The notes below the pieces were generated by a model. The model saw only the letters and a program-made list of their open reading frames with translations. It had not been told where the DNA came from and searched no databases. Of a DNA stretch of 64,000 nt, positions 52,095 to 62,370 are shown one piece after another (within the stretch, counting starts at the first letter, position 1; each line of letters opens with the position of its first letter). The stretch comes from Tritrichomonas musculus (Eukaryota; Parabasalia; Tritrichomonadida; Tritrichomonadidae): assembly GCA_039105265.1 (NCBI GenBank), contig JAPFFF010000010.1:3348001-3412000 (forward strand). Reading direction: 5' to 3'. The translations under genes and the position numbers were made by a program.

Positions 52095-53346
52095 TAGGAA
52101 TGCTCATATTTATTTTGGCCTATCAAAGGTTAAAAAATAACTTTTTCTATTAAAAAAAACGGTATTAAAAAAATAATTATTTAAAAAAGAAAACTTTTTG
52201 TGAATAATTCTATGAGTTTATTCAAAATAAATATGAGCATTCTCAAATTTATTATTTATGTTTTTTAAGATGTCCAACAATTGTTCGTCCTTGGTTTTGT
52301 ATAACATCTTTGCATCTTGTTGGCATTGATGTAATTAGCTTTTCAATTGTTTCATAATCCAAATCATCCCATACTTTTTGAACAACATCTTTTAATTCAT
52401 CAAGTGTTTTTACTTTTTTTTGCCTAATACGCATTTTCATTATGGCCCATATTATTTCTATGACGTTTAGGTCTGGCGAGTAGGGAGGCCACTTCATCAC
52501 ATTGATATTTGATCTGGTTAAAAAATCTTTGGTTACTGTTGAACGATGTGATGGAGCATTATCTTGTTGGAAAATGAATCCATCTTTAAAGTGTAGATTT
52601 GCTTCTTCAAAAACTTGAGATCCTTTCAAAATTGTATTAATATAAACTTTTGAATTAATTGAGCATTCAAGAATTATTAATTTTGATTTGAAGCCAATTC
52701 CAATTGCTCCCCAGACGAGAATTTTAGGTGGAAACGCACGTTTATGGTATCTAACATCATCTCCCAATTCTTTAGGTTTCCTCCATAATTTTGAAGAATT
52801 TGAAGCTAATTGAAAAAAAGATTCATCCGAGAACACAACTTTATTCCATTCATCTTTCCAATCCACTTTTTCTTGGCAAAATTGAATTCGATCTTGACGA
52901 TTTGTATCGCTAAGCATAACTGATGGCAAAGGGTATTCAAACGAAAATCCAAGTTCGGCTCTGACTCGATCAACAGTTTGTCTACTTGTATTAACTTGAT
53001 ATTTTTCTTTAATTTCATTTGCAAGCGAAGAAGATGTGGAACGTCTATCGCAAACAGTTGAAACTTCAACAAACTCTTTTATTTCATCTGTCATTTTTGT
53101 TTTCGGGCCTCGTTTCTTGTGACATGTACTAACTGTAGGTTGATTATAATTTTTGATTGTCTGTGTTGTAACACCGAGATAATTTGCTACTTGAGAAGGT
53201 TGAAGATTATGTTGTTGAATCATATTTAACGCAATTTCTTTCCTAATACGAACCGCTTCTTGTGATTTAGGTATCGACATTTTGAATAAAATAATTAAAA
53301 TTTTAAAATAACGGTTTTATATTCAAAATAATTATGAGCTTGCCTA
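52095..53346. mobile_element. Tc1-like element nested in the mariner
   Basis: The ends TAGGAATGCTCATATTTA (left) and TAGGCAAGCTCATAATTA (right, inverted) are imperfect inverted repeats of about 25 bp. Each is flanked by TA. A further inverted copy of the end sequence (ATGAGCATTC) lies near 52230, just after the transposase stop. It holds one open transposase gene on the minus strand. Confidence 0.78.
52252..53280 (-). CDS. Tc1-like transposase (DD34E type)
   Basis: The 342-residue protein begins with a helix-turn-helix (MIQQHNLQPSQVANYLGVTTQTIKN) and a GPKTKM motif that resembles the GRP-type linker. A DDE domain follows. The first Asp is in VFSDESFF (about 150), the second in QQDNAPSHRS (about 241), and the Glu in YSPDLNVIEIIW about 34 residues later. 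These residues fit cut-and-paste transposition into TA. The frame is whole. It lies inside the Tc1-like element and diverges from the mariner transposase with 193 bases between their starts. Confidence 0.9.
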   Translation of the reverse strand: MSIPKSQEAVRIRKEIALNMIQQHNLQPSQVANYLGVTTQTIKNYNQPTVSTCHKKRGPKTKMTDEIKEFVEVSTVCDRRSTSSSLANEIKEKYQVNTSRQTVDRVRAELGFSFEYPLPSVMLSDTNRQDRIQFCQEKVDWKDEWNKVVFSDESFFQLASNSSKLWRKPKELGDDVRYHKRAFPPKILVWGAIGIGFKSKLIILECSINSKVYINTILKGSQVFEEANLHFKDGFIFQQDNAPSHRSTVTKDFLTRSNINVMKWPPYSPDLNVIEIIWAIMKMRIRQKKVKTLDELKDVVQKVWDDLDYETIEKLITSMPTRCKDVIQNQGRTIVGHLKKHK

Positions 53347-53473
53347 TATATAAATATGTTGATAATTAGATGAACTTTTAAATGTAATATTTGTGATAAA
53401 AAATTATTTATTGAAACACTTCAATCACTCATTTGAAAAAAAGACGTTAACACAAATACGTTAAGCATTTTTA

Positions 53474-54469
53474 ATGGATATAGAAATCAGATGTGTTATA
53501 CATTTCCTCTGGTTGAAAGGAAACACAAATAAAGAAATATATGAATCTATAATAGAAGCATATGGTGAAAATTCTATTTCACTCAGAACTGTTCAAGATC
53601 GGACACAAAAGTGCAAACAAGGTGACTATTCAATTTTTGACTTACCGAGATCCGGAAGACCTCCAAAAGATGAACTCGTTCAGAAAATTAAAGATATACT
53701 TCAAGAAGATCCTTATCTCAGTACAAAAAAAATATCTAAAAAGGTTGGAGCTGATTCTAAAACCGTTAAGAAGATTTTAACCATAAATCTTTCAATGAGT
53801 AAGGTCAATTTTAAATGGGTTCCATATCAACCTACTCCAGAAATAAAGGCAAAACGAGTTGAAATAGCTCAGAAATTATATAATTTCCTTTCCAACTCAA
53901 ATGAACGCAAGTTGAACAAAGTTTTGACTCAGGATGAATCATGGTTTTATCTCGTCAATCAAAGAAATTCCATGTGCCTTGAAAATGGAAGGCCTCGTCC
54001 GTTTAAAGTTAAGCAAACAATTGGAGCAAAAAAATTAATGCTGTCTTTTATTTGGGGTAGAACAGGTTTCAAAGGAATTACAATGTTACCTATTGGACAA
54101 AAATTTGATAAAGCTTTCTTTTCTGAAAATGTACTAGGAGATTTGGCCAAATCAATAAACACAAAAGGATATTTTTTACATTTAGATAACGCCAGACCAC
54201 ACTTAACACATGAAAAATACGATGAATTGGGCATCATTAGATTAGATCATCCGGCTTACTCGCCGGATCTGGCTCCATCAGATTTTTTTCTGTTTGGATA
54301 TTTAAAAAAACTGTTAGAAGGTCAAATATTTGACAATGAAAACGAACTTTTTGAAAAGATCAAAGAATTGTCATATGAAATTCCAACAGATGTTCTCAAA
54401 TCTGTATATGATGAATGGATCAAAAGGCTTTTAATTGTAATTGAAAGAGAAGGTGATTATATATATTAA
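53474..54469 (+). CDS. Mariner transposase (DD34D type)
   Basis: The 331-residue protein has an N-terminal double helix-turn-helix region with the linker SGRPPK. Catalytic Asp residues lie in TQDESWF (about 156) and LDNARPHLT (about 239). The third acidic residue is in YSPDLAPSDFFLFG, the classical mariner signature with Asp in place of Glu. Length and motifs are those of full-length mariner transposases; T. vaginalis carries the related Tvmar1. The open frame and clear terminal repeats suggest recent activity, despite the Tc1-like element lying upstream, which may have removed its promoter from the left end. Confidence 0.93.
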   Translation: MDIEIRCVIHFLWLKGNTNKEIYESIIEAYGENSISLRTVQDRTQKCKQGDYSIFDLPRSGRPPKDELVQKIKDILQEDPYLSTKKISKKVGADSKTVKKILTINLSMSKVNFKWVPYQPTPEIKAKRVEIAQKLYNFLSNSNERKLNKVLTQDESWFYLVNQRNSMCLENGRPRPFKVKQTIGAKKLMLSFIWGRTGFKGITMLPIGQKFDKAFFSENVLGDLAKSINTKGYFLHLDNARPHLTHEKYDELGIIRLDHPAYSPDLAPSDFFLFGYLKKLLEGQIFDNENELFEKIKELSYEIPTDVLKSVYDEWIKRLLIVIEREGDYIY

Positions 54470-54546
54470 ACAATATTTAATTTAATGATATCTTATTTTT
54501 TATATATAAAAAAAAGCAGACGAAAGGACTTTTTCCACCCCCTATA

Positions 54547-54990
54547 TTTTATGCCAAACTTATCATTTTGAATATCAATGTCAACAAACTCAAATAATGT
54601 TCAGAATGATGGAGATATTCAAGATCTATACAATACTGAATTAAAATGATTATAGTATATTGTCTAATGTGATTTATTAAAAAAAAACAAATTGAAATTT
54701 GAAATATTGCATGCATTTGACATTAATAAAACCATTATTGTTACAGACTACATGGCGACAAGAAAATCTCTTTAAAATATCACTAATATTATGCATATAG
54801 ATAAAGTATACATCAAAATAATAAATTTAATTTTGAACATTTTTTAGTTGTAGATTTTGTAAAAAAGTTGATTTTTATTGACCTTTTTTTGCATTTATTT
54901 GGTGATTTATGATCGTTTATTGATAGAGTTATAACTCAAAAAAAAAAAAAAAAAAAAAAAAAAAATAATCATTAAAACTGCAGTCATTTT
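54547..54990. other. Intergenic region with A28 tract
   Basis: About 440 AT-rich bases lie between the mariner and the PARG gene stop, with an A tract at 54938-54965. No gene is visible. Confidence 0.4.
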
Positions 54991-55860
54991 TTATTCTTCA
55001 GACTGTTTTGGTGTAATAGGGATATTAAATACTTCAGAAAAAACAGAAGCATTGTTTGATGTCATAGTGTCAAATATTGAGAAAGAAATGGAGTCAAAGT
55101 AAAACCTCATTTCATCATCAACTAAATACTTTTTGAATGATTGTGCAATGTCTACTGGATCATTGCGAAACATCCCACATCCAAAAGCGCCAAGTACGAA
55201 ATTTTTTACACCAATTGCAATTGCACATTTAATGATTTGCTTAATTCTTTCATTTTGGATATTTTTTACGGTTTGTTTATCGACAAATCCGTTGTTGTTG
55301 ACTGCAGCTGATGTAATGAACGATACGGTGTATGGCTTGTCAAGATTTCCACAATCACCTTTCCATGCTGGACAATCTGGAGTGTAAATGAGGGCATTCG
55401 AGCTTGTTGGTCCTTTTCCCACATGATTTTTATAAAATTGTGAAGCTTGTTCTTGTAATAATGAATAATATAATGCTGATGCCCGGCATAAAGATTCTTC
55501 CTGGGCTTTAGCGCCAGAAAGAACATTTCCCCCAGGTCTAAATGCATTGCCAAAATTAAGTGCACATACATTTGTTCTATTCTCTTTTACGACCATTCGA
55601 TATGTAGCTTGGATAGTCGTTTCTTTCCTGATTTCAATACGGCCTTCTAATTTTGTTGTAAGAGGGGGGATTGTAAATTCATGGTTGGCCTCAAAATAAA
55701 CAGTATTCGAAAGACAATGATATATAATATCTGTTAGGGGAACTTTTTCTGAATTGTTATTGACATAATATCCTTGGTGGCATGATTTTAATATGTCTCT
55801 AAGTGGAGCATCTCTGCATTTTAAAACCTTTTCATCAAGCTCAATAAGGTTGAAAGTCAT
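54991..55860 (-). CDS. Microbial-type poly(ADP-ribose) glycohydrolase-like macrodomain protein
   Basis: I choose MTFNLIELDEKV (289 residues) as the start. An in-frame ATG at 55944 would add 28 residues, but ATTCAAAAAGTGG lies just before 55860, and the extension is a hydrophobic stretch not seen in the family. The core LNFGNAFRPGGNVLSGAKAQEESLCRAS matches the bacterial-type PARG signature (GGx...QEE), with the catalytic Glu pair. Also present are PYTVSFITSAAVN and VLGAFGCGMFRNDP, typical of the TIGR02452/DUF2263 macrodomain. The predicted role is removal of poly-ADP-ribose from proteins, in cytosol or nucleus. Its family is common in bacteria, fungi and protists. A hAT element is inserted 102 bases upstream, possibly within its promoter. 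Confidence 0.85.
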   Translation of the reverse strand: MTFNLIELDEKVLKCRDAPLRDILKSCHQGYYVNNNSEKVPLTDIIYHCLSNTVYFEANHEFTIPPLTTKLEGRIEIRKETTIQATYRMVVKENRTNVCALNFGNAFRPGGNVLSGAKAQEESLCRASALYYSLLQEQASQFYKNHVGKGPTSSNALIYTPDCPAWKGDCGNLDKPYTVSFITSAAVNNNGFVDKQTVKNIQNERIKQIIKCAIAIGVKNFVLGAFGCGMFRNDPVDIAQSFKKYLVDDEMRFYFDSISFSIFDTMTSNNASVFSEVFNIPITPKQSEE

Positions 55861-55962
55861 TTTTAAAAATTCCACTTTTTGAATTAGTTTTGATAAAAAT
55901 GTTGTAATTTGGGCAAGCAAAAGCAAATTGAATTGTATTCTCATATATATTATAGTTCTGTC

Positions 55963-58125
55963 TATAGCTCATATTTATGCCCTTTTTTTAAAATTTCTAT
56001 GGCATTCTATGCCATAACCTTTTATTCTAAAAAATATCAGAAAAAAACATTTTTTTTATCATTATTTTTATAGTTTTTTCTAATTGAATTATATAACTTT
56101 TTCAAAAATTTTTATCTGATTTTCAAATAATTACGATAACTTTTTCTTAAAAAAAAAAAAAAAAAAAAAAAAAGTATAAAAAATGTTAAAATTACGATCA
56201 TAAATTATCAATTTTTTCTAAAAAAAATTGACCATGTCATTATATTTGAATTAAAAAATGTAACCATGTCATAGATTTCTGAAGGTAGCTTTCAAAAAAA
56301 CACGTTAATGTCATAGATAAAAGTGCCATGTCATAGTGTTAAATCATTTAAAAAAAAGTGGTGTAATATGGAATTAATAGATTTTGAATGGCTTTATGAA
56401 AATTGTGAGATAATTTTGCCACGTTTTTGAAATTTAACTTAATATAAAAGTAATTCATTTTATATTAAAAAAAATGAAAAAGATGCCTGTTCCAAGAGAC
56501 CAAAGATCTGATGTTAAAATTCTAGCTGGCTTTTTACCTGATCGAGAAAAATCAGGACGTGCTTGTTTCCGTTGTAGTCATATAATCGAAGATTTTGGTG
56601 ATGGACCTCGTCGGTGCACATTCAAATGTAGACGAGAAGATTTTAAAACAAGTTCACCTCAACATCACCAGCATCAATATAAACTTTCAAGAAATGATGA
56701 TGATGGATTCCCAAAAGATTATGATGAAAGAAGGAATAGAGCCAATTTTTCTGAAATTCAATCAATGATAACTCAATATGTCGGAAAACTTGCAGGGCAA
56801 CTCGATATATCAATTGCAAAAAGTTCATCTTTATCAATGCGAGATTTTGTTCAAAATATATTAAAGTTAGGGATAAGGATAGGATTAACAGACCCATCAC
56901 TTGATCTTTCAAGTGGATTTATACAAATATCGCAAAACAAGCTAAATAATTCAATGAAAAAAGTTGCAGAAGAAAATGAAAATCATTTACAACATGTATT
57001 TTCTCAAAATATAAAATATGCTAATCTTTTAATGGAAACAGGAACTGTGAACAATTTCAAAGTTCTACATTTTGTAATTACAAATCCAAATTATCCCGAA
57101 ATAATTTGGCCTTTTGGCAATTATGAAAATACCAATTATGATGGCAGTCAATATACTACAGTAATAACTGAAGTGTTAGCTCATTTAGAGCAACAAGGAA
57201 TAGAAGTTGTGTCAATTATCGCAGATCAGCAACCATCTCAAGTAAAAGGAATATGTGATACAATAAAACAAGCAAAATCAAATATGATAAGATCTCTCAT
57301 ACATATTCCTTGTATTTCACATGCTGCAAACTTAATTTATGAAGAAGTAATAACCTTAGCAGAATTTAAGCCATACCTTGAAGAAATTGATGATTTGATC
57401 GATTTCTGCAGGAATGAAGATGTTTATCAGCAACTCGAATTACTTTGTCCGACATTAATCAAAACTCGTTGGGTTTATCTTAGTGAAGTTTTAGATTTCA
57501 TTGAAAAAAACAGTGAAAAAATAAATGATATTCGAATTGGTAATGGTCTAAATCCAATAAGTCTGCAGATAATAGAGTTTACCATAATTTTAAGACCATT
57601 GATGATTTGATACCAATTGCAGAAAAAACAATAAAAAATCAATTACTGCTTCTAGATGTTAAACAACCATTTCCTATCATTTTAAAACTTCGGAAATGGT
57701 GGTTTGATAAAACTCTCCCAGATTTTTTATCAATTTCACGAAATGAAGACACAAATATTTATTGGAGAAGACTTTTGATGGATTCACGAGTTAAAGAACT
57801 TGCACACATTTGTCTTCGCTTTGCATCAATAGGATCATCTGAGGCCGACGTTGAAAGACTTTTTAGCATTCAAAAAAACATGTTAAGCTCAACAACTACA
57901 AATATTGGTACAGCAACTCTTCATTACAGATGCATTTTACATTGTACTAAACCTTAAATATTAGAAAGGTATAAAGTTCGAAATAAAGCAGACCTTTTTT
58001 TAATATTTTTATTTCAAAAAGTTGACGATTCAATTCATTTTAAAATTAAAAAAAAAATGGTTACATTTTTGTTTTTAAATACTATGCCCTAATTTTTGCA
58101 TCTCATGGCATAAAAATGAGCTATA
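55963..58125. mobile_element. 2.16-kb hAT transposon
   Basis: Perfect 8-bp flanks GTTCTGTC (55955-55962 and 58126-58133) surround inverted ends TATAGCTCATATTTATGCC and, from the right, TATAGCTCATTTTTATGCC. It contains a transposase gene split by one frameshift, several subterminal ATGGCAT/ATGCC motifs, and an A25 tract at 56149-56173. The perfect flank duplication means a recent insertion. It sits close to the start of the PARG gene. Confidence 0.85.
56474..57957 (+). pseudogene. hAT transposase gene with one frameshift
   Basis: The first 378 codons start at an ATG preceded by TCATTTTATATT. They carry a Cys-rich N-terminus (CFRC, RRCTFKC), SIIADQQ, IPCISHAANL and KTRWVYLSEV, all hAT-like. 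Near 57600 the frame shifts by one base. The next frame continues (DLIPIAEKTI) and ends with SSEADVERLFSIQKN, the hAT dimerisation motif, to a stop at 57957. So a single frameshift separates otherwise complete halves. The broken gene implies that this copy now needs help from another copy. Confidence 0.85.
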
Positions 58126-58305
58126 GTTCTGTCTTACAAAAGTTAAATTACATGACATTTAGCTAAAATATTAAAAAAAAAATAACATTCAATATTTTGT
58201 TAAGGGTAAGTCCAATTCAATGATCAGAATTCAATGAGATTTCTCAAATATTTTAATCTTTTTTAGAGTTAAAAAAGTTGAAGAACAAATTGTATTTTGG
58301 AGAAA

Positions 58306-58467
58306 GAAATCACAATTCCTTTTTCTGTAACTTTAATTGGTGATTTTGCATTCAGTGGATGTTCATCATTGAGAGAAATCACAATTCCTTTTTCTGTAAC
58401 TTCAATTGGAAACTGTGTCTTCAATGGAATTAAATCATTAACAATTTTAGGAAATATACAGTATTGA
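58306..58467 (+). pseudogene. Relic of a BspA-type LRR gene
   Basis: A 53-codon frame reads as two BspA-type leucine-rich repeats (ITIPFSVTLIGDFAFSGCSSL, then ITIPFSVTSIGNCVF) and ends at a stop. There is no start, signal or anchor. It lies on the opposite strand to the intact BspA-like gene that ends 127 bases away, so it came from a different family member. The surrounding bases 58134-58593 hold nothing else. Confidence 0.7.
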
Positions 58468-58593
58468 ATTTAATATGGTAACTTTATTTTTTATAATATT
58501 ATAAAAAATTTCAATTTTTATTAAAAAAGATAAAAATATAAATTTCAATTTTTATTAAAAAAAGATCATTTTATATACAATTCATTTCTTTTT

Positions 58594-61500
58594 TTATGGG
58601 GAATTAGACACTGCCTGATGTCTTTTCTTGCGCTTAACAAGAAATATTATTAGCAATACAACAAGAGTTACAAATACAACAGAAGCAATTACAATTGCAA
58701 CAATCACTCCAACACTAAGTCCCTTATCCTTGCTTATATTTTTATATTTCAACACCAAACTTTGATAAACTTCATTATCCTCATCTAATACTTTAGCAGA
58801 TATAGTTGTGTTTGTTGTATAACAATATTTATCGTTAAACCCTGAATTACCGTAATCAATTATTTCAAGCCAATTTTCGCAACTTGAGTTGTAAAACCAT
58901 CCTGAAACAAGGACATAATTTTTGTCTTTATAAGGTGATTTATCATTATTTAATTTTTCCATGATTATTTTTTGTGGAACTGATTTTAGATGTCCTTTAA
59001 TTATTGGATTCGATGGCTCAAAATCATGGATTTTATATTTGATTGTTGCATTTTGAATATCACAATCATCACTCAATTCTAGTGTTGCTGTTTGTTCTAT
59101 ATTTACAGGACCGCTAATTTTGACTTTTTCTAAAGAAAAATTCGTGTAAGGAGAGACGTTTACATTACCAAATTCCATATTCCCTTTGTACGCCTTAAAC
59201 ACTCCAGCATTTGACAAGCTAACTGAATTCAGATAAGTATCATAACTTGGTTCTATATTGATGTCAATTGAGCCATTAATTTCAAAGTTTTTATTAAAAA
59301 CTAAGTTATTTAATGGCTTTTGATAATGGAGATCAAGATGGCCACTTCCTTTGAATGAAAAATCAGTGCTTGATTCATCAAATCTAATACTTAAAGATAA
59401 GTTAGGATCAAGAATTACATTCAAACTTCCTCCTTTGAAGTTGAAAGTATCGCTGTTATCAACAAGCTTGATGTATTCGTCTGATGCCAATTTTGAAGTG
59501 AAATCAAACTCTGTTGTATCAATAACAACAACTTTGGTTGAATCAGCATTCTGGCTTCTTATTTTTATGAAAGCATTGACAATTTTTTCATTCATTGTGT
59601 TGGAATTGTCGGTTCCTTGATGGAATTCAACTACTTCAAAGGCTTCAACATTTGGGGTTGGTGATGGGATTGAGACAGGCATGTCTTCACCATCATTTTC
59701 ATCAAGAGTAATTCCACAGAATTTCTTATAAATGTAAATGTCAGAAAGGTTGATTGCTTGATTCTTTGAAAAAGCATTTGGTGCACAATTATCAGGTGGC
59801 ATTGGTGGGAAATGAATTATTTCAGAGAACTGTGTGTTTGCAAATGCCATTTCGTCAATACTAATTATATCAGTAGGGAGTACCAAAGTGCCTCTTAATC
59901 CCATACAATTATAGAAAGCTTTTTTGCCGATATTTCTAATAAATTTGCTGATTTCCAAAGTTGTGATCGATGAACAATTGGAAAAGAGGCCTTCTGGGAT
60001 CATTGTAATGCAATTGTTGAATTTAATTGGTCCTTTCAAATTTATGCAATCAGCAAATGCATACCGAGAGAAATTTATGATATCATCAGCATTGATTTCT
60101 TTAATGTTACTGCATCCTTCAAATGCATTCTCCCATATTGTTGAATTAATAGCAAATTGTATTTTGTCGTTTAGTCCTGCGCATCCTTTAAACATGTGAT
60201 TATTTATATGCACAACGTTATATGTTATGAAATCAAGCGAAGTAAAACCTGTGCAATTCTCAAAAACATGATCATAATACAAAATATCATGAAGAACAAG
60301 TGTGCCACTAAAACCAGAACAACCACAGAATGCTGCAGTTCGTATTTCCTCATATGAAGAAAAGTTAAATTCACCTTTAAAGCCTGAACAATAGTAAAAC
60401 GTTCTATCTTGAACTATTTTTAAAGAAGTTGGTGGTATAAGCTTGTCAAAACAGATGCAGTACCAAAAAGCAGATCTTCCAATGTCGGTTATTTTGTCTG
60501 GCAAGGTTAATGGCCCTCTAAAACCTGAGCAATCTTCAAAAGCTCTGTCATTTATCGTGATATTCGAAGTTGGAGAAAAGAGTAACTTTGAAAAGCCGGA
60601 ACATTTTGAAAAAGCGCCTATTGAAATAGTTTTAATGGTATCTTCAAACGACAAGGATCCATTGAAACCAGAACAATGAGCAAATGCATAATCATCTATT
60701 TTTTCAACTTTGCTGGGAATCTTTAAATCTCCTTTAAAGCCAGTGCATCCTTCAAAAGAATATGCATCTATATATTTCAGATTTGAATTGAGGTCAAAAA
60801 CTAGTTTGGAAAAGCTTGAACAATACCTAAAGCAATATTGGCTAATGGTCAAAATTGACTTAGGAATGATCAATGTTCCAGTGAGTCCAGAACAACCAGA
60901 AAAAGTGTATTCTTTCAAATTTTCGAGTTTATTAGAAAGAGATAAATGTCCTTTTAAACCACTGCATGAAGTAAAAGCTCTTTCCCCTATTTCTGTGCAT
61001 GAATTGCCAATTTCTATTGAATCAGAAAGAGATTTGCAGCCTTCAAAAGCAGACTCGCCAATTGATTCTACATTTGGCAATGTTATATTTCCCCGCAAAT
61101 TCTCTAAATTAAAGAAACAATGTGAACCAATTTTTTTTATTGAACTTGGAAAACTAATGATCCCATTTAAATTCGAACAACCTTGAAAGCAAGAGTCTCC
61201 TATTTCAATCAGATTATCATGAAATTTCAAGTCGCCAACTAAGCTGAGACAGTTGGAAAAAGCATTTTTTGCAATTGATTCTAATGCTTGACCAAAAGTT
61301 AATCTTGTTAATCCTGAGCAATCGCTAAAAGCATATTCATCAATTGTCTTTAATGAATCAGGTAAAGCTAGATCACAGCTTATTTTCTTACAATTTGAGA
61401 AGGCATAGCTACCAATTGATTCTAGTGATTGACCAAAAGATAATCCTGTTAATCCCGAACAATCGCTAAAAGCATATTCATCAATTGCCTTTAATGATTC

Positions 61501-62370
61501 AGGTAAAGTTAGATCACAACTTATTTTCTTACAATTTGAGAAAGCATAGCTACCAATGGATTCAATACCTTTACCTAATATCAAATTGGTAAATTGCAGG
61601 TTGTTAAATGAATGGTCGCCAATGTTTAAGACAGAATCTGGTATTTCCAATGAGCCACCTAAACTATTACAATTATCGAAAGCATATGAACCAATTGATT
61701 TAACATTTTGACCAAGACTGATTTCTGTAATTTTTGAGCATCCAGAAAAAGAATAATCACCGATTTGTTCAACTGAAGCTGGAATTTCTATTTTACCATT
61801 TAAATTCTGGCAATTATAAAAAGCATATGAATCAATGCTAGTAACTGAATCTTGGATTGTTAATGTTCCATCTAATGATTTGCAATTTCTAAAAGTATTG
61901 CTCTCAATTGTCTTGATTGATTTTGGGATTATCAAAGGTCCTGTTACTCCTGTACAATTTTCGAATGCTGATTCGCCTATTCTCATCATGCAGTCTGGCA
62001 AGTTTATTTTTCTCAATTCAAAACAGTTTGCAAAACATGAATTGTCTATATTTATTATTTGAGAATTTGGATCGAAATTTATTCCTTTCAATTTAGTACA
62101 ATTATAAAAAGCGAATTTTTCGATTGCTTCAAGTTTGTCAAGAATATTTAAATATCCATCAGCACCTGAGCAATTATAAAAAGCATAAGCCCTAATTCTT
62201 GTTATATGAGAAGGAATATTCAAATCACCCGTAGCTTTATAGCAATTTCTAAATCTATTTTCTTCAATCATATTATGGTTTTGATTTGGCCACATTAGCT
62301 CTTCTTCAGGGCAATATATATTTATTTCTTCCGAAATAGAAAAGAAAGATAATAAAAACAAAAAAATCAT
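58594..62370 (-). CDS. BspA-like LRR surface protein with C-terminal membrane anchor
   Basis: The 1258-residue protein starts at the ATG at 62368-62370; one more upstream codon in frame is TTG. MIFLFLLSFFSISEE is a signal peptide. Residues about 35-870 are around 35 LRR repeats of the Treponema/BspA kind (pattern IGxxAFxxCxxLxGxLxIPxSVxxI), many with the conserved Cys. Residues about 890-1195 are a beta-rich region with N-glycosylation sites, a possible beta-helix. Residues about 1210-1240 are a single membrane span (VGVIVAIVIASVVFVTLVVL). A short basic tail, KRKKRHQAVSNSP, follows. BspA-like proteins are the largest surface family of T. vaginalis and are thought to bind host cells or bacteria. 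Two repeats near residues 310-380 are almost identical at the DNA level, suggesting recent duplication. It is intact. Confidence 0.93.
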   Translation of the reverse strand: MIFLFLLSFFSISEEINIYCPEEELMWPNQNHNMIEENRFRNCYKATGDLNIPSHITRIRAYAFYNCSGADGYLNILDKLEAIEKFAFYNCTKLKGINFDPNSQIINIDNSCFANCFELRKINLPDCMMRIGESAFENCTGVTGPLIIPKSIKTIESNTFRNCKSLDGTLTIQDSVTSIDSYAFYNCQNLNGKIEIPASVEQIGDYSFSGCSKITEISLGQNVKSIGSYAFDNCNSLGGSLEIPDSVLNIGDHSFNNLQFTNLILGKGIESIGSYAFSNCKKISCDLTLPESLKAIDEYAFSDCSGLTGLSFGQSLESIGSYAFSNCKKISCDLALPDSLKTIDEYAFSDCSGLTRLTFGQALESIAKNAFSNCLSLVGDLKFHDNLIEIGDSCFQGCSNLNGIISFPSSIKKIGSHCFFNLENLRGNITLPNVESIGESAFEGCKSLSDSIEIGNSCTEIGERAFTSCSGLKGHLSLSNKLENLKEYTFSGCSGLTGTLIIPKSILTISQYCFRYCSSFSKLVFDLNSNLKYIDAYSFEGCTGFKGDLKIPSKVEKIDDYAFAHCSGFNGSLSFEDTIKTISIGAFSKCSGFSKLLFSPTSNITINDRAFEDCSGFRGPLTLPDKITDIGRSAFWYCICFDKLIPPTSLKIVQDRTFYYCSGFKGEFNFSSYEEIRTAAFCGCSGFSGTLVLHDILYYDHVFENCTGFTSLDFITYNVVHINNHMFKGCAGLNDKIQFAINSTIWENAFEGCSNIKEINADDIINFSRYAFADCINLKGPIKFNNCITMIPEGLFSNCSSITTLEISKFIRNIGKKAFYNCMGLRGTLVLPTDIISIDEMAFANTQFSEIIHFPPMPPDNCAPNAFSKNQAINLSDIYIYKKFCGITLDENDGEDMPVSIPSPTPNVEAFEVVEFHQGTDNSNTMNEKIVNAFIKIRSQNADSTKVVVIDTTEFDFTSKLASDEYIKLVDNSDTFNFKGGSLNVILDPNLSLSIRFDESSTDFSFKGSGHLDLHYQKPLNNLVFNKNFEINGSIDINIEPSYDTYLNSVSLSNAGVFKAYKGNMEFGNVNVSPYTNFSLEKVKISGPVNIEQTATLELSDDCDIQNATIKYKIHDFEPSNPIIKGHLKSVPQKIIMEKLNNDKSPYKDKNYVLVSGWFYNSSCENWLEIIDYGNSGFNDKYCYTTNTTISAKVLDEDNEVYQSLVLKYKNISKDKGLSVGVIVAIVIASVVFVTLVVLLIIFLVKRKKRHQAVSNSP

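Larger units (their letters stand above)
52024..54544. mobile_element. Mariner element interrupted by a Tc1-like element
   Basis: The left end TAGGGGGTGGAAAAAGTC (52024) is mirrored at the right end (GGACTTTTTCCACCCCCTA, to 54544), with TA on each side. Without the nested element (52095-53346) the length is about 1.27 kb, standard for mariner. It carries an open mariner transposase gene at 53474-54469. The insertion lies in its left untranslated part, so the transposase was not broken. Confidence 0.85.

Noticed and set aside
51929-54560. TATTTTATGCCAAA on both sides of the mariner as a long target duplication
   Set aside because: The copies are about 90 bases from the left end and directly at the right end; TA flanks explain the insertion, so the repeat is probably older or chance.
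57607-57957. Separate 116-codon gene
   Set aside because: It starts without ATG and is the C-terminal part of the hAT transposase after a frameshift.
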